Assembly: GCA_027295975.1 (NCBI GenBank) | Contig: JAPUJX010000222.1 | Coordinates: forward strand, 1-6,185 | Direction of reading: 5' to 3' | DNA from: Gammaproteobacteria bacterium | GTDB taxonomy: Bacteria > Pseudomonadota > Gammaproteobacteria > Pseudomonadales > Azotimanducaceae | Length of the DNA stretch: 6,185 bases | Program-made: the position numbers and the translations under genes | Notes under the pieces: generated by a model | What the model was told of the DNA's origin: nothing | The model's input: only the letters and a program-made list of their open reading frames with translations | The model's database searches: none | In this document: one piece after another, positions 1 to 5,902 of the stretch | Position numbering within the stretch: the stretch's first letter is position 1 | How the letters are laid out: each line of letters opens with the position of its first letter

Positions 1-1
1 C

Positions 2-1600
2 GGCGAATCCTTAGGCCTCACCCGCACGGCGGAGGTGCTCCTGCTGAACCCGCAGAACTGGGAGGTGGCGTACCGCGGCTCAATCAACGATCGGTTCGAC
101 CTCGAGGTGCAGGACGACGGGCGGCACGAAGAAGTCAGAAAACACTACCTGGCCAATTCCCTGGATGCGGTGTTGGCCGGGCGGGCAATTCAGGTCGGCA
201 AACGCGCCACCGCGGGCTGCCTGATCGACTTCCCCCAGGCAAATCAGGCAAACGCCGGCATCAGCTACAGCCAGACCATCGCGCCGTTGCTGAAAGAAAA
301 CTGCACCCACTGTCACAGCCCGGGTGGAATCGGGCCGTGGGCGATGACCAGTTACACGATGATTCGAGGCTTCGCGCCGATGATTCGCGAAGTGGTGCGG
401 ACTAAACGCATGCCGCCCTGGCATGCCGACCCGCATATCGGGAAGTGGCAGGGTGATCGGAGCCTGTCCACGGAGGAGATCCAGACTCTGGTGCATTGGA
501 TCGAAGCGGGCGCGCCCAGGGGTGACGGTCCGGATCCGCTGGAATCAGTGAAACCGGCATCAACCAGATGGCCCCTGGGAGAACCCGATCTGGTGGTCGA
601 CATACCGGGCTTCGAAGTTCCCGCAAGCGGGGTGGTGGATTATCAGTTTCCCTTCGCAAAAAACCCGTTGGATCGTGGGGTCTGGATCAAGGCAGCCACG
701 GTTCTTCCCGGGGACCGAAGTGTGGTGCATCACGTGCTGGCCGGGTCGTCCGAAAGCGATAAACCACCCGGCCGGGAGGAAAACCTCTTCGAAAACTACA
801 TCATCGGCTACGCCCCGGGCGCCGAATCTTTCATCATGCCGGAAGGCACCGGCGTCTACGTTCCCCCGGGTGGTTATTACCTCTTCCAACTGCATTACAC
901 GCCCACCGGCAAGGCTGTCATGGACGAAAGCAAGTTGGGGCTCTATTTCGCCGACGGGAAGCCAGAAAATTTCCTGCGCCACAATGTGGTGATGAATCCG
1001 GCGATCAAGATCCCGGCAAATGCCAAACACCACGAGGAAATGTCCTACTTCGAGTTCTACCAGGACGCGGTCTTATATACGGTTTTCCCCCACTCGCATT
1101 ACCGCGGCAAAAGCTCGACCTTCGAGGTTCTGTATCCGGACGGCCGCCGCGAGATGATTCTTTCGGTACCTGATTACAACTTCAACTGGCAGCGCGGTTA
1201 CGACTTCGTTGAGCCAATGTCGTTACCAGCCGGCACCAAGTTGATTCACCGCACGGTTTACGACAACTCCGCTGAAAATCCGGCCAATCCAGACGCCGGG
1301 AAGGAAATTACCTGGGGGCTGCAGTCCTGGGATGAGATGCTTTACGGCGCTTTCAGCTATCGTTGGGCGAAAGAAACAACGGACGCGCCTATCCACGACC
1401 GGCGCCGAGCCCGCACCACCCAGTGGGTCGGTTTCCTGGACAAAAACATGGACGGCAAGCTGGTGTGGAGCGAATTGCCGAGGAGCCTGAAGAAGCGGTT
1501 GCTGCAGGGCTTCAAGATGGTGGACCGAGATGGAGATGGCGGGCTCAACGTTGATGAAATGATGAACATGACCCGTCAACGCCGGGAAGACGGCGACTAG
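2..1600 (+). CDS. Redoxin / cytochrome c / copper type II monooxygenase / EF-hand multidomain protein, 5' end missing
   Basis: The reading frame is open to the window edge, so the gene starts upstream; 532 residues are visible. A GTG at 35-37 is only an internal Val codon. Residues 1 to about 70 look like the C-terminal part of a redoxin (thioredoxin-fold) domain ending in a GCLIDF segment. A c-type heme motif CTHCH follows at 101-105, with a possible axial Met in RMPPWH (about 137). Residues about 190-455 resemble the PHM/DBH copper monooxygenase fold: HH at 243-244, His298 in LHYTP, HSH at 364-366 and a DEM motif with Met446. In PHM these positions are the ligands of the two coppers. Two EF-hand loops end the protein, DKNMDGKLVWSE (480-491) and DRDGDGGLNVDE (508-519). 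Heme attachment implies export to the periplasm or outside, but any signal peptide lies outside the window. The substrate is unknown; oxidation of C-H bonds or copper-linked redox chemistry is inference. The stop codon lies in a tandem repeat. Confidence 0.88.
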   Translation, partial: GESLGLTRTAEVLLLNPQNWEVAYRGSINDRFDLEVQDDGRHEEVRKHYLANSLDAVLAGRAIQVGKRATAGCLIDFPQANQANAGISYSQTIAPLLKENCTHCHSPGGIGPWAMTSYTMIRGFAPMIREVVRTKRMPPWHADPHIGKWQGDRSLSTEEIQTLVHWIEAGAPRGDGPDPLESVKPASTRWPLGEPDLVVDIPGFEVPASGVVDYQFPFAKNPLDRGVWIKAATVLPGDRSVVHHVLAGSSESDKPPGREENLFENYIIGYAPGAESFIMPEGTGVYVPPGGYYLFQLHYTPTGKAVMDESKLGLYFADGKPENFLRHNVVMNPAIKIPANAKHHEEMSYFEFYQDAVLYTVFPHSHYRGKSSTFEVLYPDGRREMILSVPDYNFNWQRGYDFVEPMSLPAGTKLIHRTVYDNSAENPANPDAGKEITWGLQSWDEMLYGAFSYRWAKETTDAPIHDRRRARTTQWVGFLDKNMDGKLVWSELPRSLKKRLLQGFKMVDRDGDGGLNVDEMMNMTRQRREDGD

Positions 1601-1657
1601 TGTCGAAGACGGCGGCTACAGTCGAAGACGGCGACTAAAGTCGAAGACGCCGACTAG
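1583..1657. repeat. 19-bp direct tandem repeat, four units, spanning the stop codons of two convergent genes
   Basis: Core units GTCGAAGACGGCGACTAG and close variants start at about 1583, 1602, 1621 and 1640, with a spacing of exactly 19 bases. The first unit differs in its first three bases and is the coding end of the redoxin/copper gene (EDGD-stop). The last unit contains the stop codon of the minus-strand Nudix gene (CTA at 1654-1656, read TAG). Each unit also has an internal inverted repeat, AGTCG...CGACT with a 7-base loop (clear in the third and fourth units), so the transcript could form several small hairpins. There is no T-run, so it is not a classical intrinsic terminator. It may come from slippage duplication of the gene end, and may act as a two-way transcription barrier; that role is inference. 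Confidence 0.85.
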
Positions 1658-2286
1658 TCAAAATAGGTTGGCAGGCTTGGATCGTTACGATGCTTCTCCA
1701 ACAACTCGATGTCGGCCTGGAGCGTTCGTCCGAGGCTGAGTGTCGGGCTGGCATTGGGCGCAAAAAACCGGACCTCGGTGGTTTCGATGCTTCCCCGTGC
1801 TTCTCCGCCCAGTAGCTCGCACAGAAAAAACAGCTTGTAGATCCGTTCCAGTCTGCGGGGCGTATAAGGGTGCAGATGGCGATCTTTGACACCCACCAGC
1901 TTCACCGCGCGCACCCGAAAACCCGATTCCTCAAAAACCTCCCGTTCGATACACCCCCTGGGGCTATCGTGCTCATCCCCCCAACCTCCCGGCAATGACC
2001 AGCAATCGTCGCTGGACTCTCTTACCAGCAATACCTGCCCTTCCCGGAACACCCCGGCCCGTACGTCTATCTTGGGTGTTGGATAACCCTGTTCGAGAAG
2101 ATATACATCCGCCACCCGCTCCGGTGGCTCCTCGAGCCGCACGGCCAGCAGATCAACGGCCAACTGACGCAACTCGGCGTAACGCTCGCGATCGTAATCA
2201 TCCGAGGCGTACGTCAGACCGGTCTGAGCGATGGCACGGATACGCTGGATTGTTTCGAGCACTTCGCTGCCGCTGGAAACGCTCAA
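1654..2286 (-). CDS. Nudix hydrolase with N-terminal Nudix_N_2-type domain
   Basis: This 210-residue protein probably hydrolyses a nucleoside diphosphate linked to another group; ADP-ribose or a similar sugar nucleotide is the usual guess for the family. Residues about 7-60 form a charged helical N-terminal region (ETIQRIRAIAQTGL...YDRERYAELR) typical of Nudix_N_2 proteins. The Nudix fold begins near PKIDVRAGVF (71-80). The Nudix box runs from Gly101 to Phe123, with R115-E116 and E119-E120 as the metal-binding REVFEESGF core. The position that is Glu in GX5E is Asp107 here. The TTG start at 2284-2286 lies one base after the stop of the upstream flavoprotein gene, and AGGGG sits 7 bases before it on the minus strand, so translational coupling is likely. 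A GTG at codon 9 is a possible alternative start but has no better ribosome site. The exact substrate cannot be read from the sequence. Confidence 0.87.
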   Translation of the reverse strand: MSVSSGSEVLETIQRIRAIAQTGLTYASDDYDRERYAELRQLAVDLLAVRLEEPPERVADVYLLEQGYPTPKIDVRAGVFREGQVLLVRESSDDCWSLPGGWGDEHDSPRGCIEREVFEESGFRVRAVKLVGVKDRHLHPYTPRRLERIYKLFFLCELLGGEARGSIETTEVRFFAPNASPTLSLGRTLQADIELLEKHRNDPSLPTYFD

Positions 2287-2287
2287 G

Positions 2288-3214
2288 TTACAACCCCTGT
2301 CCCGTCGACGCCTCTACCTGTTCCTTCACCTCAGCCAGGCGCTCGATGGTTGCAAGCGCCTCACCCTGATCGGAGCTGATGTTACGCACGATGACATCGG
2401 TATATCCAAGCGCCGCGAAAGCCGCCAACTCCTCCACCACTTCCGCTACCGACCCGAACATCAACGCCTCTTCGGAAAATCCCCGATAACCTCTCTGGAT
2501 GTATGGCTCCACCACTTTACGAGCATCTTCCCTCGTCGGACCAATATAGATATCCCTGCGGATCGCTACCGCGGTTGGCTCCCGCAGGTGTTCCGCACAC
2601 GCTTGTCTGTAACGATTAAGGCTGTCGGCGGCTTGTTGCAGGGTAAGTCCAGGGGATGCCAGCCATCCTTCCGCCATGCGGGCCGTGCGGTTTATGGCTT
2701 TTGGCACCGCCGATCCTACCCAGACTTCGATCGGTTCAGGCGGCACGGGAGAGATGCGGGCACCCGTTACATTCCAGTATTTCGTTTCCGTAACCTCTTC
2801 ACCGGCCCAGAGCGTTCGTAACATTTCCAGGCTCGCTTCGAACATCGCCGCCCGCTTGTGGATATCGACACCCATGCCGGCGCTCTGCCGAGCTTCACCG
2901 CCCAGGCCACATTGCATGATGAAGGGTCCCTCGGCTATGGACGCCAGCGTCGCCGTCTGTTCCGCCAGCAACACGGGATTCCACAACGGCAGCAGGTAAA
3001 GTGCCCCGCAGGGTTTGTCTCCCCAGGCGGCGAGCATCCTTCCCAGGATGGCCGTGTTCTGGAAATACGGGCTGGGAGTGACGTGATGATCGCCGACAAA
3101 CAGAGAATCCAGACCCGCCCGACGGGCGGCGTCGGCACGCTCCACCATGAACCGCGCTCCTTCCCGGGGATCCTCCACGCGGTAGCTGGAACAGACCGAA
3201 ATTCCGATACGCAT
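2288..3214 (-). CDS. LLM class (luciferase-like) flavin-dependent oxidoreductase
   Basis: This is a full-length 308-residue member of the bacterial luciferase-like TIM-barrel family, whose members use FMN or F420 to oxidise or reduce small organic substrates in the cytoplasm. Recognisable segments are the N-terminal strand MRIGIS, GLDSLFVGDHH (34-44), LWNPVLLAEQTATL with the following GPFIMQCGLG (77-106), the helix MFEASLEMLRTLW (124-136), and PIEVWVGSAVPKAINRTARMAEGWL in two adjoining pieces (161-185). The C-terminal part has GSVAEVVEELAAF and GYTDVIVRNIS (254-280), as in other family members. The ATG start is supported by the conserved MRIGI strand; the ribosome site is weak (GAG about 8 bases upstream). 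It is the first gene of a tight pair with the Nudix hydrolase. The cofactor (FMN or F420) and the substrate cannot be told from the sequence. Confidence 0.9.
   Translation of the reverse strand: MRIGISVCSSYRVEDPREGARFMVERADAARRAGLDSLFVGDHHVTPSPYFQNTAILGRMLAAWGDKPCGALYLLPLWNPVLLAEQTATLASIAEGPFIMQCGLGGEARQSAGMGVDIHKRAAMFEASLEMLRTLWAGEEVTETKYWNVTGARISPVPPEPIEVWVGSAVPKAINRTARMAEGWLASPGLTLQQAADSLNRYRQACAEHLREPTAVAIRRDIYIGPTREDARKVVEPYIQRGYRGFSEEALMFGSVAEVVEELAAFAALGYTDVIVRNISSDQGEALATIERLAEVKEQVEASTGQGL
2294..2298 (-). promoter_or_regulatory. Ribosome binding site for the TTG-started Nudix gene
   Basis: On the minus strand AGGGG lies 7 bases upstream of the TTG start codon, inside the last codons of the flavoprotein gene. 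It supports the TTG start over the later GTG at codon 9, which has no comparable purine tract. It is a partial match to the Shine-Dalgarno sequence only. Confidence 0.45.
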
Positions 3215-3324
3215 ATTTGATACTCAATTGGATTGGTTAGTTGGACCACCTCACACACCTATCTTACAGTGTCGGGGCTTACGCCACTCTCGTGAGATTG
3301 TCGCGGCGGCTCCATTGATCCTAT

Positions 3325-3345
3325 AGCCAAGCTGAGAGATTGGCT
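3325..3345 (-). terminator. Weak hairpin downstream of the GNAT-Nudix gene
   Basis: AGCCAA at 3325-3330 pairs with TTGGCT at 3340-3345 across a 9-base loop, 7 bases beyond the stop codon of the minus-strand gene ending at 3353. No U-run follows on the minus strand, so intrinsic termination is doubtful. The rest of this 138-base spacer (3215-3352) must also hold the promoter of the flavoprotein gene. A TAAGAT hexamer on the minus strand around 3261-3266 could be its -10 element, but no good -35 is seen. Confidence 0.22.
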
Positions 3346-3352
3346 CGTTCGG

Positions 3353-4360
3353 CTACTGCCTCCACCGTGTCGCAAGCTTGTGTGCCCGAAGAAGACCACG
3401 GGTAAACAGGAAATCTCCATCGACCATCGTCCCCGCAAGCACATGGGGTAACCAGATCCGGTCGTCTTCCCACATCTCGTCGTAGGGAATTTCGTCCAGT
3501 GCAAACCATCGAGGGATTGCCTCTTCGGTTTCCTGCGGCTCACCGCGAGAAGTCTCGGCGACGAAAACATAACCCTGCCATTGTCGATCCACCGTATCGA
3601 CGAACTTCATTACCCCGCGCAGCTTCGCATCGAACGCTTCGATGCCAACCTCTTCCAGAGTTTCCCGCAGCACACACTCCAAAGGAGTCTCCCTACCTTC
3701 AGGCTTACCTCCGGGAGCGTTGATCTTTCCAGCCCCATGTCCACGTTTTTTTCGGATGAGCAACACTTTCCCATCCTGCACAATAAACAGGAGCGTGCCG
3801 ACGAGATCCGCCTGCCAACCGGGGAGCATGGCGGCGAGTTCATGTGCTGCGTCGAGATCCTTGTCTAATCGCAGCACTTCGGCGCCTGACAACACCCGTT
3901 CGCCGCGGGGAAAGTACCCCGCGTCCTGATAAAAACGAGGTAAATATTGATTACCCGCTGCACAGTCAAGGCGAACGCTCGAACATTTCAATGCCCGCCC
4001 ATAGTCTTCCAACGCATCAAGTACTTCCCTGCCGAGGCCAGCACCCCGGCACTCTGGTGCAAGCAACATCTTCTGCAAATATAGCTCGGTCCCCACATTT
4101 GGCGGAGGCAGGTCGGTCCACAAGCGTTTGAGTTCGGGCGAAGGTGATTTCACTACCAAGGCTCCCGCGATTGGTGTATCACCATCCAGCGTTATAGCTA
4201 GTTCACCCCGGCGCCAGGCTTGCTCCAGCTCAGGTTTATGTGGCCTAAAAGAATCGACGGTCCATTTTTCAATGCCCTCCGCCTCCATCCACAAGGCAGT
4301 CTGTTCAAGCCAGTGGACGTATTGCCGAAATTCCGTTTCCGAGGCAGCCCTAACTTCCAT
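3353..4360 (-). CDS. GNAT acetyltransferase fused to an MTH1-like Nudix hydrolase (8-oxo-dGTPase type)
   Basis: This 335-residue protein joins two enzymes. Residues 1 to about 165 are a GNAT N-acetyltransferase: [21 protein letters not shown] (split around 97-116) holds the acetyl-CoA loop RGAGLG at 105-110, and [14 protein letters not shown] is the typical C-terminal strand region. After a short linker (about 166-185), residues 186-335 form a Nudix domain. Its Nudix box, Gly218 to Ile240, is complete, including E224 and RETLEE. The Nudix half resembles human MTH1: [16 protein letters not shown] matches the KKRGFGAG...N region, so Asn214 corresponds to MTH1 Asn33, and [12 protein letters not shown] (294-305) matches the MTH1 segment with Trp117, Asp119 and Asp120, the oxidised-purine binding residues. 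Hydrolysis of 8-oxo-dGTP or a related nucleotide is therefore likely; the acetyl acceptor is unknown. An in-frame TGA just upstream of the ATG fixes the start region. The gene is divergent from the macro-domain gene. Confidence 0.9.
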   Translation of the reverse strand: MEVRAASETEFRQYVHWLEQTALWMEAEGIEKWTVDSFRPHKPELEQAWRRGELAITLDGDTPIAGALVVKSPSPELKRLWTDLPPPNVGTELYLQKMLLAPECRGAGLGREVLDALEDYGRALKCSSVRLDCAAGNQYLPRFYQDAGYFPRGERVLSGAEVLRLDKDLDAAHELAAMLPGWQADLVGTLLFIVQDGKVLLIRKKRGHGAGKINAPGGKPEGRETPLECVLRETLEEVGIEAFDAKLRGVMKFVDTVDRQWQGYVFVAETSRGEPQETEEAIPRWFALDEIPYDEMWEDDRIWLPHVLAGTMVDGDFLFTRGLLRAHKLATRWRQ

Positions 4361-4388
4361 GACTATGGCTTTTCATTGCTGATATGGT
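4359..4388 (+). promoter_or_regulatory. Candidate extended -10 promoter for the macro-domain gene
   Basis: TGATATGGT at 4380-4388 fits an extended -10 (TG, one base, then TATGGT). ATGACT at 4359-4364, 18 bases upstream of the hexamer, matches four of six bases of the -35 consensus. Transcription would start near 4395, about 20 bases before the ATG at 4415. The divergent GNAT-Nudix gene starts at 4360, so the two promoters must overlap within 54 bases. I see no clear promoter in the minus direction. Confidence 0.3.
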
Positions 4389-4414
4389 CCTGTAAATCGG
4401 GGCACGCTAAGCAT

Positions 4415-4915
4415 ATGACACTCTTGGAGGCTAAACAGGGCGATATCACCGAGGAATGCGTGGATGTGATTGTCAACGCCGCAAACACTTCGCTGCTGGG
4501 AGGCGGCGGTGTGGACGGGGCTATTCACCGGGCGGCAGGGCCTGAGTTGTTAGCCGAGTGTCGAAGATTGCAGGGTTGCCAGACGGGGCAGGCAAAAATC
4601 ACTGGCGGTTACCAACTGGCTGCCAAATACGTTATTCATACGGTAGGTCCGATCTGGCGTGGTGGCGGGTTTGAAGAAGCGAAGCTGCTCGCATCCTGTT
4701 ACGATCGTTCGCTCGAACTGGCTGATGCCCGTGCCCTCAAGAGCATCGCTTTCCCTGCGATAAGCACGGGCGTTTACGGTTTTCCGCTGGAAGCTGCGAG
4801 TATCATTGCCGTCACTACCGCTGCTTCGTTCGACGGTGTCAGCCTTGAGGTTGTGCGATTCGTTTGTTTCGATGCGGGGATGCTGGAGGTTTATCGAGGT
4901 TTGCTCGCACAATAG
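4415..4915 (+). CDS. Macro-domain protein, O-acetyl-ADP-ribose deacetylase (YmdB-like)
   Basis: The 166-residue protein is a single macro domain of the YmdB/MacroD type. Such enzymes remove acetyl from O-acetyl-ADP-ribose and can remove mono-ADP-ribose from acidic side chains. Visible landmarks are QGDIT (8-12), [23 protein letters not shown] (17-39, overlapping pieces) with Asn24 and Asp34 matching the catalytic Asn25 and Asp35 of E. coli Ymd[11 protein letters not shown] (75-84), and the phosphate-binding loop [10 protein letters not shown] (115-124). The length is close to that of the family (about 177 in E. coli). The frame is open upstream to an ATG at 4220, but that part lies antisense to the GNAT-Nudix gene and has no macro similarity, so the ATG at 4415 is chosen; its ribosome site is weak. 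Its divergent neighbour also handles nucleotides, which fits but does not prove a shared role in ADP-ribose or nucleotide clean-up. Confidence 0.92.
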   Translation: MTLLEAKQGDITEECVDVIVNAANTSLLGGGGVDGAIHRAAGPELLAECRRLQGCQTGQAKITGGYQLAAKYVIHTVGPIWRGGGFEEAKLLASCYDRSLELADARALKSIAFPAISTGVYGFPLEAASIIAVTTAASFDGVSLEVVRFVCFDAGMLEVYRGLLAQ

Positions 4916-4981
4916 TCACGCATGAAGCTGGCTGTGGTGGCAACGGCAAAGTAGCTCTATCCCAGGGAGATTGACGTTCTG

Positions 4982-5009
4982 TTATCTGCTACTGCTTGAT
5001 CGCAGATAA
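4982..5009. terminator. Hairpin between convergent genes
   Basis: TTATCTGC at 4982-4989 is perfectly repeated in inverse as GCAGATAA at 5002-5009, with a 12-base loop. It lies in the 158-base spacer between the macro gene (plus) and the GST gene (minus), where transcripts from both sides must end. The stem is AT-rich at its base and no T-run follows on either strand, so it is not a canonical intrinsic terminator; a role as a transcript-end structure is inference. I see nothing else in 4916-5073. Confidence 0.35.
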
Positions 5010-5073
5010 AAGCGGACTAGTGCGATGCACAACGCTACTTCCGAGGTGTGCCCTGAGCCGACGTTGCGGATTG

Positions 5074-5787
5074 TTAGGCCAGCGGAACGGGTTCCGTCCA
5101 TGGATTTTCGAAAACCTCCCCCGGTTGCACGTTGGCGGCCGGGTCGATTTTTGGTCCGTGAAGTGCCATACCAAACACAACTGGCCGCCTCCCGGAATCA
5201 ATGTAGGTGCGAATTGGAGGTCTGTTTTCGAACCTCGCATGAAACTCATACAACGATGTAAAACTTGAAAGCACGGTTGGGAAAAACGCCCTCAACTCAT
5301 CAAGCAATACATAAGCCAAGCAATCGATATGAGAGATTGAGTTTCCAACCCAACACTCGCCACCATGCCGAATCAAGTGCGACTGGAGGTTCTCAAGAAA
5401 ATGCGAAAGCCTGCCCTCTGCGTATGCTTTCGGATTCGCTACGTAATCTTTGCGCCAAGCAAATTGCCACAAGTCTTCCTGGGCTTCCGATAAAGCTAAA
5501 TGGGCCTCATCGTAGACCGATTGGCTTTCGAAGCTACTCGGAAGCAGTTCATAAGAACCCGCGATATAGCGGAGGATCGCGTGGCTCTGACTTAGAACGA
5601 ATGATCCACTTCTGAATAGCGGAAGGGATCCAAACGGCAGTTGAGGTTTGAGCTCGCCCCAGTGTTGCATATTGCGCACCCGATGATCTTCGAAAGGGGC
5701 GTCCACGATGGTGAGTAGTAGGCGCGCGGCTTCCGCACGACCACGCATGTTGAAATACAGGAGTTCGAGTTTCGATTCCCGACGCAT
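5074..5787 (-). CDS. Glutathione S-transferase, Tyr-type, with C-terminal extension
   Basis: This 237-residue protein has the two GST domains. The N-terminal thioredoxin-fold domain begins LELLYFNMRGRAEAARLL (7-24, in pieces), with Tyr11 in the position of the glutathione-activating Tyr of the alpha/mu/pi/sigma classes. GSLPLF contains the cis-Pro (Pro56), and QSHAILRYIA (67-76) has the Gln-Ser pair that binds the glutathione gamma-glutamyl group. The helical C-terminal domain covers about 90-200; SHID (152-155) is the usual N-capping box. ENRPPIRTYIDSGRR (187-201) is where such GSTs normally end, so the remaining 36 residues are an extra Pro-rich tail. The enzyme likely conjugates or reduces electrophiles or peroxides with glutathione in the cytosol. 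The ATG start at 5787 is natural for the fold. The gene has lower GC than the left of the window and is transcribed towards the macro gene. The substrate is not known. Confidence 0.9.
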   Translation of the reverse strand: MRRESKLELLYFNMRGRAEAARLLLTIVDAPFEDHRVRNMQHWGELKPQLPFGSLPLFRSGSFVLSQSHAILRYIAGSYELLPSSFESQSVYDEAHLALSEAQEDLWQFAWRKDYVANPKAYAEGRLSHFLENLQSHLIRHGGECWVGNSISHIDCLAYVLLDELRAFFPTVLSSFTSLYEFHARFENRPPIRTYIDSGRRPVVFGMALHGPKIDPAANVQPGEVFENPWTEPVPLA

Positions 5788-5819
5788 GATCTACCCAACT
5801 GAGTTCTTTGTATTTATCC

Positions 5820-5848
5820 TAAATAATTGTGACCCTGATGTCTGTCAG
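5820..5848 (-). promoter_or_regulatory. Candidate promoter of the GST gene
   Basis: On the minus strand CTGACA (5848-5843) matches five of six bases of the -35 consensus. After a 17-base spacer comes TATTTA (5825-5820), a poor -10 with three matches, in an AT-rich stretch. A transcript would begin about 25 bases before the ATG. The location fits the 115-base spacer between the SRPBCC gene and the GST gene, but the match is weak. Confidence 0.25.
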
Positions 5849-5850
5849 AC
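5840..5850. promoter_or_regulatory. Short palindrome overlapping the candidate -35 of the GST gene
   Basis: GTCTG, one central base, CAGAC forms an 11-base dyad. It covers the proposed -35 hexamer, where a repressor could act. A dyad this short occurs by chance often, so an operator role is speculation. Confidence 0.25.
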
Positions 5851-5902
5851 CCATAGTGCGTAGAGCATAAACAGACCTTATACCGGTGGACTATAGGGCA
5901 GC

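Noticed and set aside
560..1033. 157-residue open frame on the minus strand
   Set aside because: It is antisense to the copper-ligand region of the multidomain protein, whose motifs are clear; it has no recognisable domain and is a GC-driven shadow.
1583..1657. CRISPR array or intrinsic terminator at the tandem repeat
   Set aside because: The units follow one another directly without spacers, so it is not a CRISPR array, and no T-run follows any hairpin, so it is not a canonical terminator.
2231..2821. 196-residue open frame on the plus strand
   Set aside because: It is antisense to the LLM oxidoreductase and the Nudix start; its Arg- and His-rich composition is typical of a shadow frame.
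3215..3352. RNA gene or riboswitch in the spacer upstream of the LLM gene
   Set aside because: Only a 6-bp stem and a tiny imperfect TCTC/GAGA dyad are seen; there is no recognisable riboswitch or tRNA structure.
4220..4414. Upstream extension of the macro-domain reading frame
   Set aside because: It lies antisense to the conserved GNAT part of the divergent gene, shows no macro-domain similarity, and the fold starts naturally at the ATG at 4415.
1654..4915. A toxin-antitoxin or defence system built from the macro and Nudix genes
   Set aside because: No ADP-ribosyltransferase toxin, effector nuclease, TIR/sirtuin NADase or membrane effector is encoded in the window; the genes fit ordinary nucleotide and redox housekeeping.
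4922..4954. Ten-codon open frame just after the macro gene (MKLAVVATAK)
   Set aside because: It is too short, has no clear ribosome site and no context; chance is the simplest explanation.
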